From Synergistaceae bacterium (GTDB lineage: Bacteria > Synergistota > Synergistia > Synergistales > Synergistaceae): a stretch of DNA of 8,651 nt. The stretch's first letter is position 1; each line of letters starts with the position of its first letter. The stretch is from assembly GCA_031264605.1 (NCBI GenBank), contig JAISDQ010000246.1:1-8651 (forward strand), given 5' to 3'. The position numbers and the translations under genes were made by a program. Below, in pieces: positions 1 to 6,314 of this stretch. The notes beneath the pieces are model-generated. The model was not told the origin of the DNA. It ran no database searches and was given only the letters and a program-made list of their open reading frames with translations.

Positions 1-1142
1 TCATGCCTGCTTCTCAGGGCGGCAAGGGCGTCCGGGGTAACGATCATCTGCGGCAGGCTGCCGGAAGAAATCCACCCGCCCACTCTTCCCAGGGCGTAAT
101 CGAGGGAAAAATTATCCACCGTCACGTTCCACAGCGACGGACGTTTGCCCGAAATGTCGCTGCGTTCGCGCGTGCCGGCGAAGGATACGTAAATACCCAG
201 GACAGTCAGCGTAATGGCGATGACGAGCGAGATTGGATCCACCACATTCATCTGGAGACACGCAGTCGAAACCCCCGCCAAGCCGCATACTCCCGTCACT
301 ATGAATACCGCGGTGGGGTGATCTATCCCTCTTCTGACCAGTTTTCTGTAAAAAATCATGTTGCCGAGAGGTTTCGGCGAGAAAGCCGCCGACAGAACGC
401 TCAGCGAGGTCTCGACGATGGGAATCGCGAAAAACCCGAGGGGCAGAATCATTACGGTGGCGAACGCGACTCCCTTGCCCGCGCCCAGCATCGACGTCCC
501 GGCGAGAAGCGTCCCCCACATCGCCGAGAGCGATGTGCCGAGCCGCCTGTAAACGTTGACGTGCCGCGTCCAGAAAACCACGATCAGCGCGAGCCCGCAG
601 ACCGACATCATCAGCGCGTCGGACGGCCCCTTGCTGGAAATGGCCGTGACCGTCGCCATGAGCGCCCAGCTCACGAGCACGAGGCCGCCCCCCATTCCGG
701 GTATTTCGTCCAGTTCCTGGAAAAGAATCGGGAAAAAACTCATCCACAGGGAAGTCAATATCAGTATGGTCGCCGTGCTCGACAAATACAGAAACTCGCC
801 GTCGGGACGCCCGATAAAAGTGATCCTGGGGCCCAATATCGCGACGCCCAACCCTATGGCTAGGTAGCAAAAACGAAGGTCCCAGTTTTTCACCACTTTC
901 TGGCAAAAACCTATCAGCCCGGCGATAACCCCGGCGGTTATCATCAGTTTCATGGGGCCGCTCTCCATCCATATGCCGCAGATCGCCCACGACGCTATCA
1001 GGCTTATATCCCTGAGGTAGTAATACTGATCGCGTTCGAGGTCGTGCTTGAAGAACCTCTGCGTGAAAAAACACGCTATCACGACCGACGCAATCACAAC
1101 GACCGTCTTTAAAACGCCCGAATCCGCTATGGCGAGGTTCAT
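1..1142 (-). CDS. WecA/MraY-like membrane domain fused to WecG/TagA (GT26) glycosyltransferase, 3' end beyond window
   Basis: My own reading of the minus strand is open from an ATG at 1142 to the window edge: 380 residues with no stop. The start has GGGAG five bases upstream. Residues about 12-322 form ten or so hydrophobic segments in the layout of polyprenyl-phosphate GlcNAc-1-phosphate transferases (family of WecA, TagO, MraY). From about residue 337 (LWNVTVDNFSLDYALGRV, then IVTPDALAAL at 367-376) it matches the beginning of WecG/TagA/CpsF transferases, which add a ManNAc-type sugar to undecaprenyl-PP-GlcNAc on the cytoplasmic face. The membrane domain lacks most catalytic residues: the DD pair aligns to C80-Q81, the second Asp of NAxNxxDGxDG to P148 (D145 is kept), GDTGS to GTSLS (202-206), and the HxHH loop to GNMIFYRK (260-267). 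The likely role is envelope polysaccharide assembly, with the membrane part acting as anchor or lipid-carrier-binding scaffold. It is the last visible gene of the uvrC-rib transcript, 37 nt after ribH. Fusion identity is fairly sure; catalytic status is inferred from a hand alignment. Confidence 0.72.
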   Translation of the reverse strand, partial: MNLAIADSGVLKTVVVIASVVIACFFTQRFFKHDLERDQYYYLRDISLIASWAICGIWMESGPMKLMITAGVIAGLIGFCQKVVKNWDLRFCYLAIGLGVAILGPRITFIGRPDGEFLYLSSTATILILTSLWMSFFPILFQELDEIPGMGGGLVLVSWALMATVTAISSKGPSDALMMSVCGLALIVVFWTRHVNVYRRLGTSLSAMWGTLLAGTSMLGAGKGVAFATVMILPLGFFAIPIVETSLSVLSAAFSPKPLGNMIFYRKLVRRGIDHPTAVFIVTGVCGLAGVSTACLQMNVVDPISLVIAITLTVLGIYVSFAGTRERSDISGKRPSLWNVTVDNFSLDYALGRVGGWISSGSLPQMIVTPDALAALRSRH

Positions 1143-1179
1143 CAAAACTCCCAATCCGGCCGCGCCGCCTTATTTTCGG

Positions 1180-1677
1180 TCAGTTACTCTCGGCGCTCGC
1201 TACGCTCGCCGTTTTTCTGGCCTGAACGAGAAGATTCGCCATTTCGAGGGCCGAGACGGCTGCTTCCGCGCCCTTGTTGCCGGACTTGCTGCCCGAGCGC
1301 AAGAGCGCCTGTTCCAGGTTCGAACAGGTGAGGACGCCAAATCCGACCGGAATTCTCTGTTCGAGCGAGATTTGCGCCAATCCCTTCGAGACCTCGGCGC
1401 AAATGTAGTCGGCGTGAGGAGTGTCTCCCTGCAATACCGCGCCGAGCGCGGTTATCGCGTCATATTTGCCCGACAGCGCGAGTTCCTTGACGATCAGCGG
1501 AAGTTCCCACGCCCCCGGCACCCAATAAACTTCAATGTCCTGATGGCGGACGTCGTGCCTTGTCAGACAGTCGACGGCGCCTTCGAGCAGTTTTCCGGTG
1601 ATCAGTTCGTTGAAACGGGATATGGCGAGCGCGAATCTCAATCCCGATCCTATGAGGTTGCCGTTAACGGTTTTCAT
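1180..1677 (-). CDS. ribH: 6,7-dimethyl-8-ribityllumazine synthase
   Basis: Condenses 5-amino-6-ribitylamino-uracil with 3,4-dihydroxy-2-butanone 4-phosphate to give 6,7-dimethyl-8-ribityllumazine, the penultimate step of riboflavin synthesis, in the cytosol. Its 165 residues are normal for the family (about 155-170). Visible signatures are the substrate-stacking aromatic at F22 (SRFNE), PGAWELP at 54-60, GAVLQGDTPH at 79-88 with the conserved His88, and SGSKSGNKGAEAA near 128-140 at the phosphate/subunit-interface loop preceded by Arg127. The ATG at 1677 has GGAGG ten bases upstream. The gene begins 25 nt after the ribBA stop and is followed 37 nt later by the membrane glycosyltransferase gene. 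The last ten residues (ASVASAESN region) are a low-complexity tail encoded by a repeated GCGAGCG motif. The family normally forms a pentamer or a 60-mer shell; nothing here distinguishes which. Confidence 0.96.
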   Translation of the reverse strand: MKTVNGNLIGSGLRFALAISRFNELITGKLLEGAVDCLTRHDVRHQDIEVYWVPGAWELPLIVKELALSGKYDAITALGAVLQGDTPHADYICAEVSKGLAQISLEQRIPVGFGVLTCSNLEQALLRSGSKSGNKGAEAAVSALEMANLLVQARKTASVASAESN

Positions 1678-1702
1678 TTTCTCATTACCTCCAGCGTCAG
1701 TT

Positions 1703-2926
1703 TTATATGTGCAGCACGTGCCCCATTTTGCAGCATTTCGTTTCCAGATATTTTTTGTTGTATTCGTTGGGCGGAAATTCCAGCGGCACCCGCTCCGTTA
1801 TCTCCAGACCGTAACCTTCCAGGCCGATCATCTTCCTGGGATTGTTCGTTATGAGCCTTATCCTCTTTATGCCAAGGTCAACCAGAATCTGGGCCCCAAC
1901 GCCGTAATCCCTCAAATCGGGGGGGAAGCCCAGGGCGATGTTGGCGTCCTGCGTGTCGAGCCCCTGTTCCTGCAGCTTGTACGCCTTCAATTTGGCGAGA
2001 AGCCCGATGCCTCTGCCCTCCTGTCTCAGGTACAACAGAACCCCCGCGCCCTCCCGCTCTATCATTTTCATGGAGGCGTGAAGCTGAGCGCCGCAGTCGC
2101 AGCGCAGAGAGCCGAAAGTATCCCCCGTTATGCACTCCGAATGAACCCTCACCAGGGCGTTTTCGACGGAACCTACGTCGCCCTTGACCAGCGCCAGATG
2201 AACCGTGCCGTCGTCATCCCCGGCGTATCTGTACGCATACGCCTTGAAATCGCCGTACTCGGTCGGAAGGTTGACGGTCACTTCGCGTTCGACCAGCTTC
2301 TCACTGGCGAGACGGTATTTAACGAGATCGGCCACCGACACGACTTTCAGCGCGCGCCTTTCCGCGAATTCGAGCAATTGCGGCAGCCGCGCCATGGAGC
2401 CGTCTTCGTTCAAAATCTCGCATATCGCCGCCGCGGGATGCAGTCCGGCGAGCCTTGCCAGATCGACCGCGGCTTCCGTGTGGCCGGTTCTTTTGAGCAC
2501 TCCGCCCCGGCGGGCTATCAACGGAAACACGTGTCCCGGACGTCTGAAATCCCCTGGCTGAGCGGACGGATCGGCGAGTTTTCGCACCGTGAGCGCCCTC
2601 TCGCCAGCGGAAATTCCGGTAGTCGTGCCTTCCTTCGCGTCGACCGTCACGGTGAACGCCGTCCCGTGAAGGTCGGTGTTATGTTCGACCATCAGCCCAA
2701 GGCCGAGGCGTTCGGCGATATCCTGGGTTATCGGCGCGCAGACCAATCCGCGGGCTTCCCTCACCATGAAATTCATTCTCTCCGTCGTGCATAATTCCGC
2801 CGCCGCTATGAGATCCCCCTCGTTTTCGCGGTTGGCGTCATCCACCACTATCACCAATTTGCCGGAGGCTATATCCTCTATCGCCTCCTGTATCGCGTTC
2901 AGTTCCATATTTTCTTCCGACGCCAT
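1703..2926 (-). CDS. ribBA: Bifunctional 3,4-dihydroxy-2-butanone-4-phosphate synthase / GTP cyclohydrolase II
   Basis: Supplies both branches of riboflavin synthesis. The N-terminal RibB domain converts ribulose 5-phosphate to 3,4-dihydroxy-2-butanone 4-phosphate plus formate. The C-terminal RibA domain opens GTP to the diaminopyrimidinone with loss of formate and pyrophosphate. With the ATG at 2926 it has 407 residues, a normal fusion length. RibB (about 8-207) shows the acidic loop DDANRENEGD (29-38) and GHTEAAVDL (148-156). RibA (about 212-405) shows the zinc cysteines C265, C276 and C278 in SECITGDTFGSLRCDCG, the LRQEGRGIGL loop (300-309) and TNNPRK (360-365). All key residues appear intact. 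A TTG at 2959 in the same frame would add 11 residues and overlap ribE by 10 nt; I prefer 2926 (AAGGA close upstream, 23 nt after the ribE stop). ATG 2908 also fits. Fourth gene of the uvrC-rib cluster. Confidence 0.96.
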   Translation of the reverse strand: MASEENMELNAIQEAIEDIASGKLVIVVDDANRENEGDLIAAAELCTTERMNFMVREARGLVCAPITQDIAERLGLGLMVEHNTDLHGTAFTVTVDAKEGTTTGISAGERALTVRKLADPSAQPGDFRRPGHVFPLIARRGGVLKRTGHTEAAVDLARLAGLHPAAAICEILNEDGSMARLPQLLEFAERRALKVVSVADLVKYRLASEKLVEREVTVNLPTEYGDFKAYAYRYAGDDDGTVHLALVKGDVGSVENALVRVHSECITGDTFGSLRCDCGAQLHASMKMIEREGAGVLLYLRQEGRGIGLLAKLKAYKLQEQGLDTQDANIALGFPPDLRDYGVGAQILVDLGIKRIRLITNNPRKMIGLEGYGLEITERVPLEFPPNEYNKKYLETKCCKMGHVLHI

Positions 2927-2949
2927 TATATCCTTGTCCTCCCGTTTCT

Positions 2950-3603
2950 CTATTTCCAACCGAATTCGGCCAGTTTTTCCCAGGTGAGCCCGTTCCCCTC
3001 GGAGGGGGCGTCCTCTTGACCCAGAAATCTCGCCACATATCGGGCGATTACGTCAATTTCGACGTTCACTCTGTGCCCGCGTTCGACTGAACCCAGCGTC
3101 GTGCGGCGCAGCGTGTCCGGTATCAGGCCTATCGAAAAACCGCCGCGCCCTGAGTCGATGATGGTCAGGCTGACGCCGTCGATCGCCACCGAACCTTTAG
3201 GCGCCGTCCCCCAGGAAATTTTCCCGGACGCCGAGACGCGGATGATTTTCGAACCGCCGGCCGTCTCAACATCCAATATCTCGCCGACTTCGTCCACGTG
3301 TCCGAGCACCATGTGCCCGTCAAGCCTTCCGCCCGTTTTAAGGGCGCGCTCCAGATTGACCGCGTCGCCGGGCTTCAGCGAGCCGAGGCGCGTGGCCCGT
3401 CTCGTCTCCGGCATCATCTGAGCCCTGAATATTTCACCGTCGGAACCGGTCGCGGTGAGACACGCCCCGGCCACGGCGACGGATTCGCCCGGCGATATTT
3501 CGGACGCTATACTCCGCGCTCTTATCGCGATTTCAGCCATGCCCTCCCGTGAAATCGCGATCGAAACCGTCTCCCCAACGCATTCGACGAGGCCGGTAAA
3601 CAT
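2950..3603 (-). CDS. ribE: Riboflavin synthase, alpha subunit
   Basis: Catalyses dismutation of two 6,7-dimethyl-8-ribityllumazine molecules to riboflavin and the ribityl-aminouracil that RibH reuses. Its 217 residues match the family (about 200-220). There are two lumazine-binding beta-barrel repeats, about 1-96 and 97-193. The start MFTGLVE is the classic N-terminus. GACLTAT carries Cys48, and RLDGHMVLGHVDEVG (93-107) carries the conserved H97 and H102. The internal duplication is visible as MPETRRATRLG (64-74) against IPDTLRRTTLG (161-171). The final 20 or so residues are a tail beyond the second barrel, typical of the trimerisation helix region. The ATG at 3603 shares its A with the ribD stop (TGATG), so translation is probably coupled to ribD. 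Naming varies: this alpha-subunit gene is ribE or ribC in different systems. Confidence 0.96.
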   Translation of the reverse strand: MFTGLVECVGETVSIAISREGMAEIAIRARSIASEISPGESVAVAGACLTATGSDGEIFRAQMMPETRRATRLGSLKPGDAVNLERALKTGGRLDGHMVLGHVDEVGEILDVETAGGSKIIRVSASGKISWGTAPKGSVAIDGVSLTIIDSGRGGFSIGLIPDTLRRTTLGSVERGHRVNVEIDVIARYVARFLGQEDAPSEGNGLTWEKLAEFGWK

Positions 3604-4703
3604 CAGAAATCACCCTCCAGCAAAAAATCCGCGCCAACCGCTTTTACGCGAAGATTCTTTACTTTGGCGGCCAAATCCATGGATGGAATTTGGAACTTCG
3701 TGACGCGCACGCCGTTCCCCATCAATTTTGGAGCGGTAAAAAACGCCGCCTCGTCGGCGCACCCGGACGAGACGAACGAGGAAATCAGTCCCGCCCCGCC
3801 CTCAACCAATACGTAATTCGTCCCCATCGCCGCAAGCGCCCCGAGCATTTCTCCGGGGGGGATATGCCCGTCGCGGGTGCGCGATTTTATCACCTTTACG
3901 CCCATTTTCGACAGTTCCGATATCTTTTTGCCGCGAGAGCCGGACGAGGTAAAGATCACGCGCTCGCCGCCGCGCAAAACCCCGGCGTCCAAAGAGATTT
4001 CCAGGTCTTTGTCCACCACGGCCTTGATCGGAGAACGCCCCTCCGAATCCCTCACCGACAGCTCGGGATTGTCCTTCGTCACGGTACCTATTCCTACCAG
4101 AACAACGTCGTTCGCCGCCCTCATCAAATGAGCCCTCCTGCGGGCCTCCGGGCCGGTAATCCATTTGCTCTCGCCGTTTTGGAGAGCGATATTCCCGTCC
4201 ATCGATACCGCCGCTTTTATTGTCACCCACGGACGCCCCTCCGTGACCCTTTTGATAAATCCCCTGTTGAGGCGTTCGCATTCTTTCCTCAATATCCCGG
4301 ACACTACCTCGATTCCGGCCGCTTCGAGCTTTGCCGTTCCGCCGCCGGAAACGCGCGGGTCGGGATCGGTCATCCCCGTTACGACTCTCGCTATGCCGGC
4401 GGATATCAAAGCGTCGCAACAGGGCAGAGTATGTCCGGTATGACAGCATGGTTCGAGCGTCACGTAAGCCGTCATTCCCCTGACCGAGCCGCCGGCGTTT
4501 CTTATCGCCTCGGTCTCCGCGTGGGGGCCGCCGTACCGTCCGTGAAAACCGCGCGACACGGCTTTTGCTTCAGGCGCGCCGTAATCCACTATGACGCACC
4601 CCACCCTGGGGTTGGGGCTTACAAGCCCAGTCCCCCTGCGCGCCAGGGAGAGCGCCATTCTCATATAATATTCGTGCAGACGCGCTTCGCTGACGCCGGT
4701 CAA
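3603..4703 (-). CDS. ribD: Bifunctional pyrimidine deaminase/reductase of riboflavin synthesis
   Basis: Deaminates 2,5-diamino-6-ribosylamino-4-pyrimidinone 5'-phosphate and then reduces the ribosyl chain with NADPH, two consecutive steps between GTP cyclohydrolase II and lumazine synthase. Its 366 residues are normal length. The N-terminal cytidine-deaminase-like domain (about 9-145) has the zinc site HAE (61-63) and the two cysteines C86 and C95 in LEPCCHTGHTLPC. The family more often reads GRTPPC there, but all metal ligands are kept. The C-terminal RibD_C reductase (about 157-362) has KAAVSMDG (163-170), GESKWITG (177-184), VGIGTVTKDNPELSVR and VLVEGGAGL. The start is TTG at 4703, with GGAG nine bases upstream and 14 nt after the uvrC stop. 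The next in-frame ATG (4664) would cut into the conserved HEYYMRMAL helix, so I keep TTG. The stop overlaps the ribE start by one base. Confidence 0.95.
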   Translation of the reverse strand: MTGVSEARLHEYYMRMALSLARRGTGLVSPNPRVGCVIVDYGAPEAKAVSRGFHGRYGGPHAETEAIRNAGGSVRGMTAYVTLEPCCHTGHTLPCCDALISAGIARVVTGMTDPDPRVSGGGTAKLEAAGIEVVSGILRKECERLNRGFIKRVTEGRPWVTIKAAVSMDGNIALQNGESKWITGPEARRRAHLMRAANDVVLVGIGTVTKDNPELSVRDSEGRSPIKAVVDKDLEISLDAGVLRGGERVIFTSSGSRGKKISELSKMGVKVIKSRTRDGHIPPGEMLGALAAMGTNYVLVEGGAGLISSFVSSGCADEAAFFTAPKLMGNGVRVTKFQIPSMDLAAKVKNLRVKAVGADFLLEGDF

Positions 4704-4717
4704 ATCAAGCCGCTCCG

Positions 4718-6187
4718 CTATTCCGGATCCGAAATGTCGAGCGCTTTCAGCACGCGATCCGCCAACACGGGCCCCACTCCCGGCACCGCCGCCAGTTCGG
4801 CCTGGCCGAGCTTCGCGATCGCCCTCACGCTGCCGAACCGCGACAGCAACTGAGCCACTCTATTTTTACCCATTCCGGGGATATCTTCAAGCGTACTGCG
4901 AGAAAATTTTTTATCACGGGCTTTTCGGTGCGAGGTTATCGCGAACCTGTGAGATTCGTCGCGAACCCTCTGTAGCAATTGCAGCCCGGGATCGTTCAAA
5001 TCGAGCCTCAGCGGTTCGCTTTTCCCCGGCAAAAATATCTCCTCCTCGCGTTTGGCCAAGGACACCGCCGGTATTTTATCGAGCCCGAGTTTGGTCATCG
5101 CCGACAGCGCGAATTCGAGCTGCACCGGGCCGCCGTCGATCAGTATGAGCTGGGGCGTCGGTTCCTGGGATTCGATGCACTTCTTGTACCTGCGGGTCAG
5201 AGTTTCCTCCATAGAACGAAAATCGTCCACGTCTTCCACGGTTTTGATGTTGAAACGCCTGTAAAGGGATTTGTTCGCTATGCCCTGTTCGAACACCACG
5301 GCGACGCCAACGGTATTCCCGCCGCCGGTATGCGAGATGTCGAAACCGTCGATCCTCCACGGCAGCGCGCGCAGCCCCAATACTTCCTGCAAACGTTTGA
5401 GGGGGAGCCAGTCGTCCCGGTTTTCCTCGAACATCGCGGGAGTGGTGAGATGCTGGCGGTTTACCCGCCATATGGCCCTGATGGTATCCCGCAGGCGCCC
5501 CGCCTTCTCGAATTCCAGCCTGTTCGCGGCGGCGTCCATTCTTTTGTGCAGTCGGTTCGCCAAATCCGCGCCCTTGCCCTGAAGAAGCAGAATGAGATCC
5601 GCCACCCGCTCCCTGTAGGGCGATTCCTCGCAAAGCCCCGAGCACGGCGCGAGGCACAACCCGAGCGTGTGCCTCATACACGGGCGTTCGCGCTGGATTT
5701 TGCCGGATTTCAGCGGCAGCGCGCACGTGCGGAGGGGAAAATACCTTTCGCTGACGCGCAGAAGCGTTCTCAGGTTGCCGGTGTGGACGAACGGCCCTAT
5801 ATACACGGCGCCGTCCTGTTGTCTGTTGCGGGTGACGACGGTCCTCGGAAAATCCTCGTTCGTTATCTTGATGAAAGGGTACTTCTCCCCCATCTTGAGT
5901 TCGACGTTGAAAAACGGCTGGTACAGTTTTATGAACCTCGACTCCAGAATCATGGCCTCCGCTTCGTTTTCCGTGCGGACTGTCGAGATGTCGCGGATTT
6001 CGGATACGAGTTTCGCGAGACGCGAAGACGCGAACGCCGCGTGCCTGAAATACGACGAAACCCTCTTTTTGAGAGATTTCGCCTTGCCTATATAGATCGC
6101 GCGTCCGTCCTCGCCGTACATTATGTAGACTCCCGGCTTGTCCGGAAAGCGTCTTGTCATTTTCGCCAAATCTTCTTTTTCCATCAT
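4718..6187 (-). CDS. uvrC: UvrABC excinuclease subunit C, short form lacking the central region
   Basis: Makes the dual incision in nucleotide excision repair, recruited by UvrB at damaged DNA. Domains in order are: GIY-YIG nuclease about 18-95 (PGVYIMYG, YIGKAKSLKKR 32-42, catalytic Glu82); cysteine motif C155, C170, C178, C182, spaced like the iron-sulfur ligands known in UvrC; UVR helix 210-240 (RLEFEKAGRLRD) for UvrB contact; RNase H-type nuclease about 278-420 with D283 (FDISHTGG), D351 (LIDGGPVQL) and H413 (RDESHRFAI); and tandem HhH 431-484 (LEDIPGMGKNRVAQLL, AAVPGVGPVLADRV). The length is 489, against about 560-610 usually. The missing part lies between H246 and about E255, where about 100 residues are normally found. 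The reading frame is otherwise clean, so this is not an obvious frameshift. The start is ATG at 6187 (a second ATG follows at 6184), with only a weak GGGGA just upstream. It is first in the minus-strand cluster, divergent from cysS. Confidence 0.95.
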   Translation of the reverse strand: MMEKEDLAKMTRRFPDKPGVYIMYGEDGRAIYIGKAKSLKKRVSSYFRHAAFASSRLAKLVSEIRDISTVRTENEAEAMILESRFIKLYQPFFNVELKMGEKYPFIKITNEDFPRTVVTRNRQQDGAVYIGPFVHTGNLRTLLRVSERYFPLRTCALPLKSGKIQRERPCMRHTLGLCLAPCSGLCEESPYRERVADLILLLQGKGADLANRLHKRMDAAANRLEFEKAGRLRDTIRAIWRVNRQHLTTPAMFEENRDDWLPLKRLQEVLGLRALPWRIDGFDISHTGGGNTVGVAVVFEQGIANKSLYRRFNIKTVEDVDDFRSMEETLTRRYKKCIESQEPTPQLILIDGGPVQLEFALSAMTKLGLDKIPAVSLAKREEEIFLPGKSEPLRLDLNDPGLQLLQRVRDESHRFAITSHRKARDKKFSRSTLEDIPGMGKNRVAQLLSRFGSVRAIAKLGQAELAAVPGVGPVLADRVLKALDISDPE

Positions 6188-6297
6188 TCCCCGCGTATGC
6201 CGCGCCCAATTCGCCGTCAGATTATGAAAATTACGATTTAACAGTATAGCACGACGGGAGATTTTAGTATAAGATATTGTTGAATTTACAAACTTTC
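6188..6297. promoter_or_regulatory. Divergent intergenic region, uvrC-rib and cysS
   Basis: AT-richer gap of about 130 bp between the divergent uvrC and cysS starts that must hold both promoters. For the minus strand the best candidate is the extended -10 listed separately. For the plus strand I see only weak candidates (TATAAG at 6268-6273; TTAACA at 6238-6243 is too far from it for a standard spacer), so the cysS promoter is not pinned. The hexamer AGTATA occurs twice, at 6243 and 6266. There is no room for, and no sign of, an FMN riboswitch or a T-box leader. Confidence 0.5.
6243..6251 (-). promoter_or_regulatory. Candidate extended -10 promoter for uvrC-rib transcript
   Basis: Read on the minus strand this is TGCTATACT, an extended -10 (TGn plus TATACT, 5 of 6 to TATAAT), about 56 nt before the uvrC ATG. 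The -35 region at a 17-nt spacer is poor (another TATACT), which fits an extended -10 type promoter. This is a sequence match only. Confidence 0.4.
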
Positions 6298-6303
6298 AGG
6301 AGG
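6298..6303 (+). promoter_or_regulatory. Strong Shine-Dalgarno of cysS
   Basis: AGGAGG, continuing to GTG, complements the 16S 3' end. An in-frame GTG at 6303 overlaps it and cannot use it. TTG at 6315 lies 11 nt downstream and ATG at 6321 lies 17 nt downstream. The spacing therefore favours TTG 6315, though ATG 6321 gives the more conventional N-terminus MQLYND. Confidence 0.7.
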
Positions 6304-6314
6304 TGCAACCCTGC

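Noticed and set aside
112..1074. Minus-strand 320-codon open frame inside the left region, and a plus-strand open frame at 3-863
   Set aside because: Arg/His-rich, non-hydrophobic translations. The overlapping minus-strand frame starting at 1142 gives a coherent polytopic membrane protein plus GT26 domain, so these are shadows.
1191..1216. Hairpin CGGCG...CGCCG followed by five T's, resembling a terminator
   Set aside because: The T run follows on the plus strand, opposite to transcription of ribH, and the 5-bp stem with an 11-nt loop is weak. It arises from the repeated GCGAGCG motif encoding the RibH tail.
1598..2794. Long plus-strand open frame (398 codons) opposite ribH/ribBA, with similar long ones at 3690-4853 and 4979-6241, and a minus-strand one at 6264-7676 opposite cysS
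   Set aside because: They are antisense to clearly conserved enzymes, lack recognisable domains and good ribosome sites, and are what GC-rich codon bias produces on the opposite strand.
5990..6187. Frameshift as the explanation for the short UvrC
   Set aside because: The whole reading frame from GIY-YIG to HhH is continuous with conserved residues throughout. Nothing of the missing segment is found in another frame near the junction at about 5430-5450.
6188..6302. Possible FMN riboswitch for the rib genes or T-box for cysS in the divergent gap
   Set aside because: The gap is shared by two promoters, is too short for either element, and shows none of the conserved stems or the T-box core.
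6303..6305. GTG at 6303 as the cysS start
   Set aside because: It overlaps the AGGAGG ribosome site and adds residues beyond the family N-terminus. TTG 6315 or ATG 6321 fit better.
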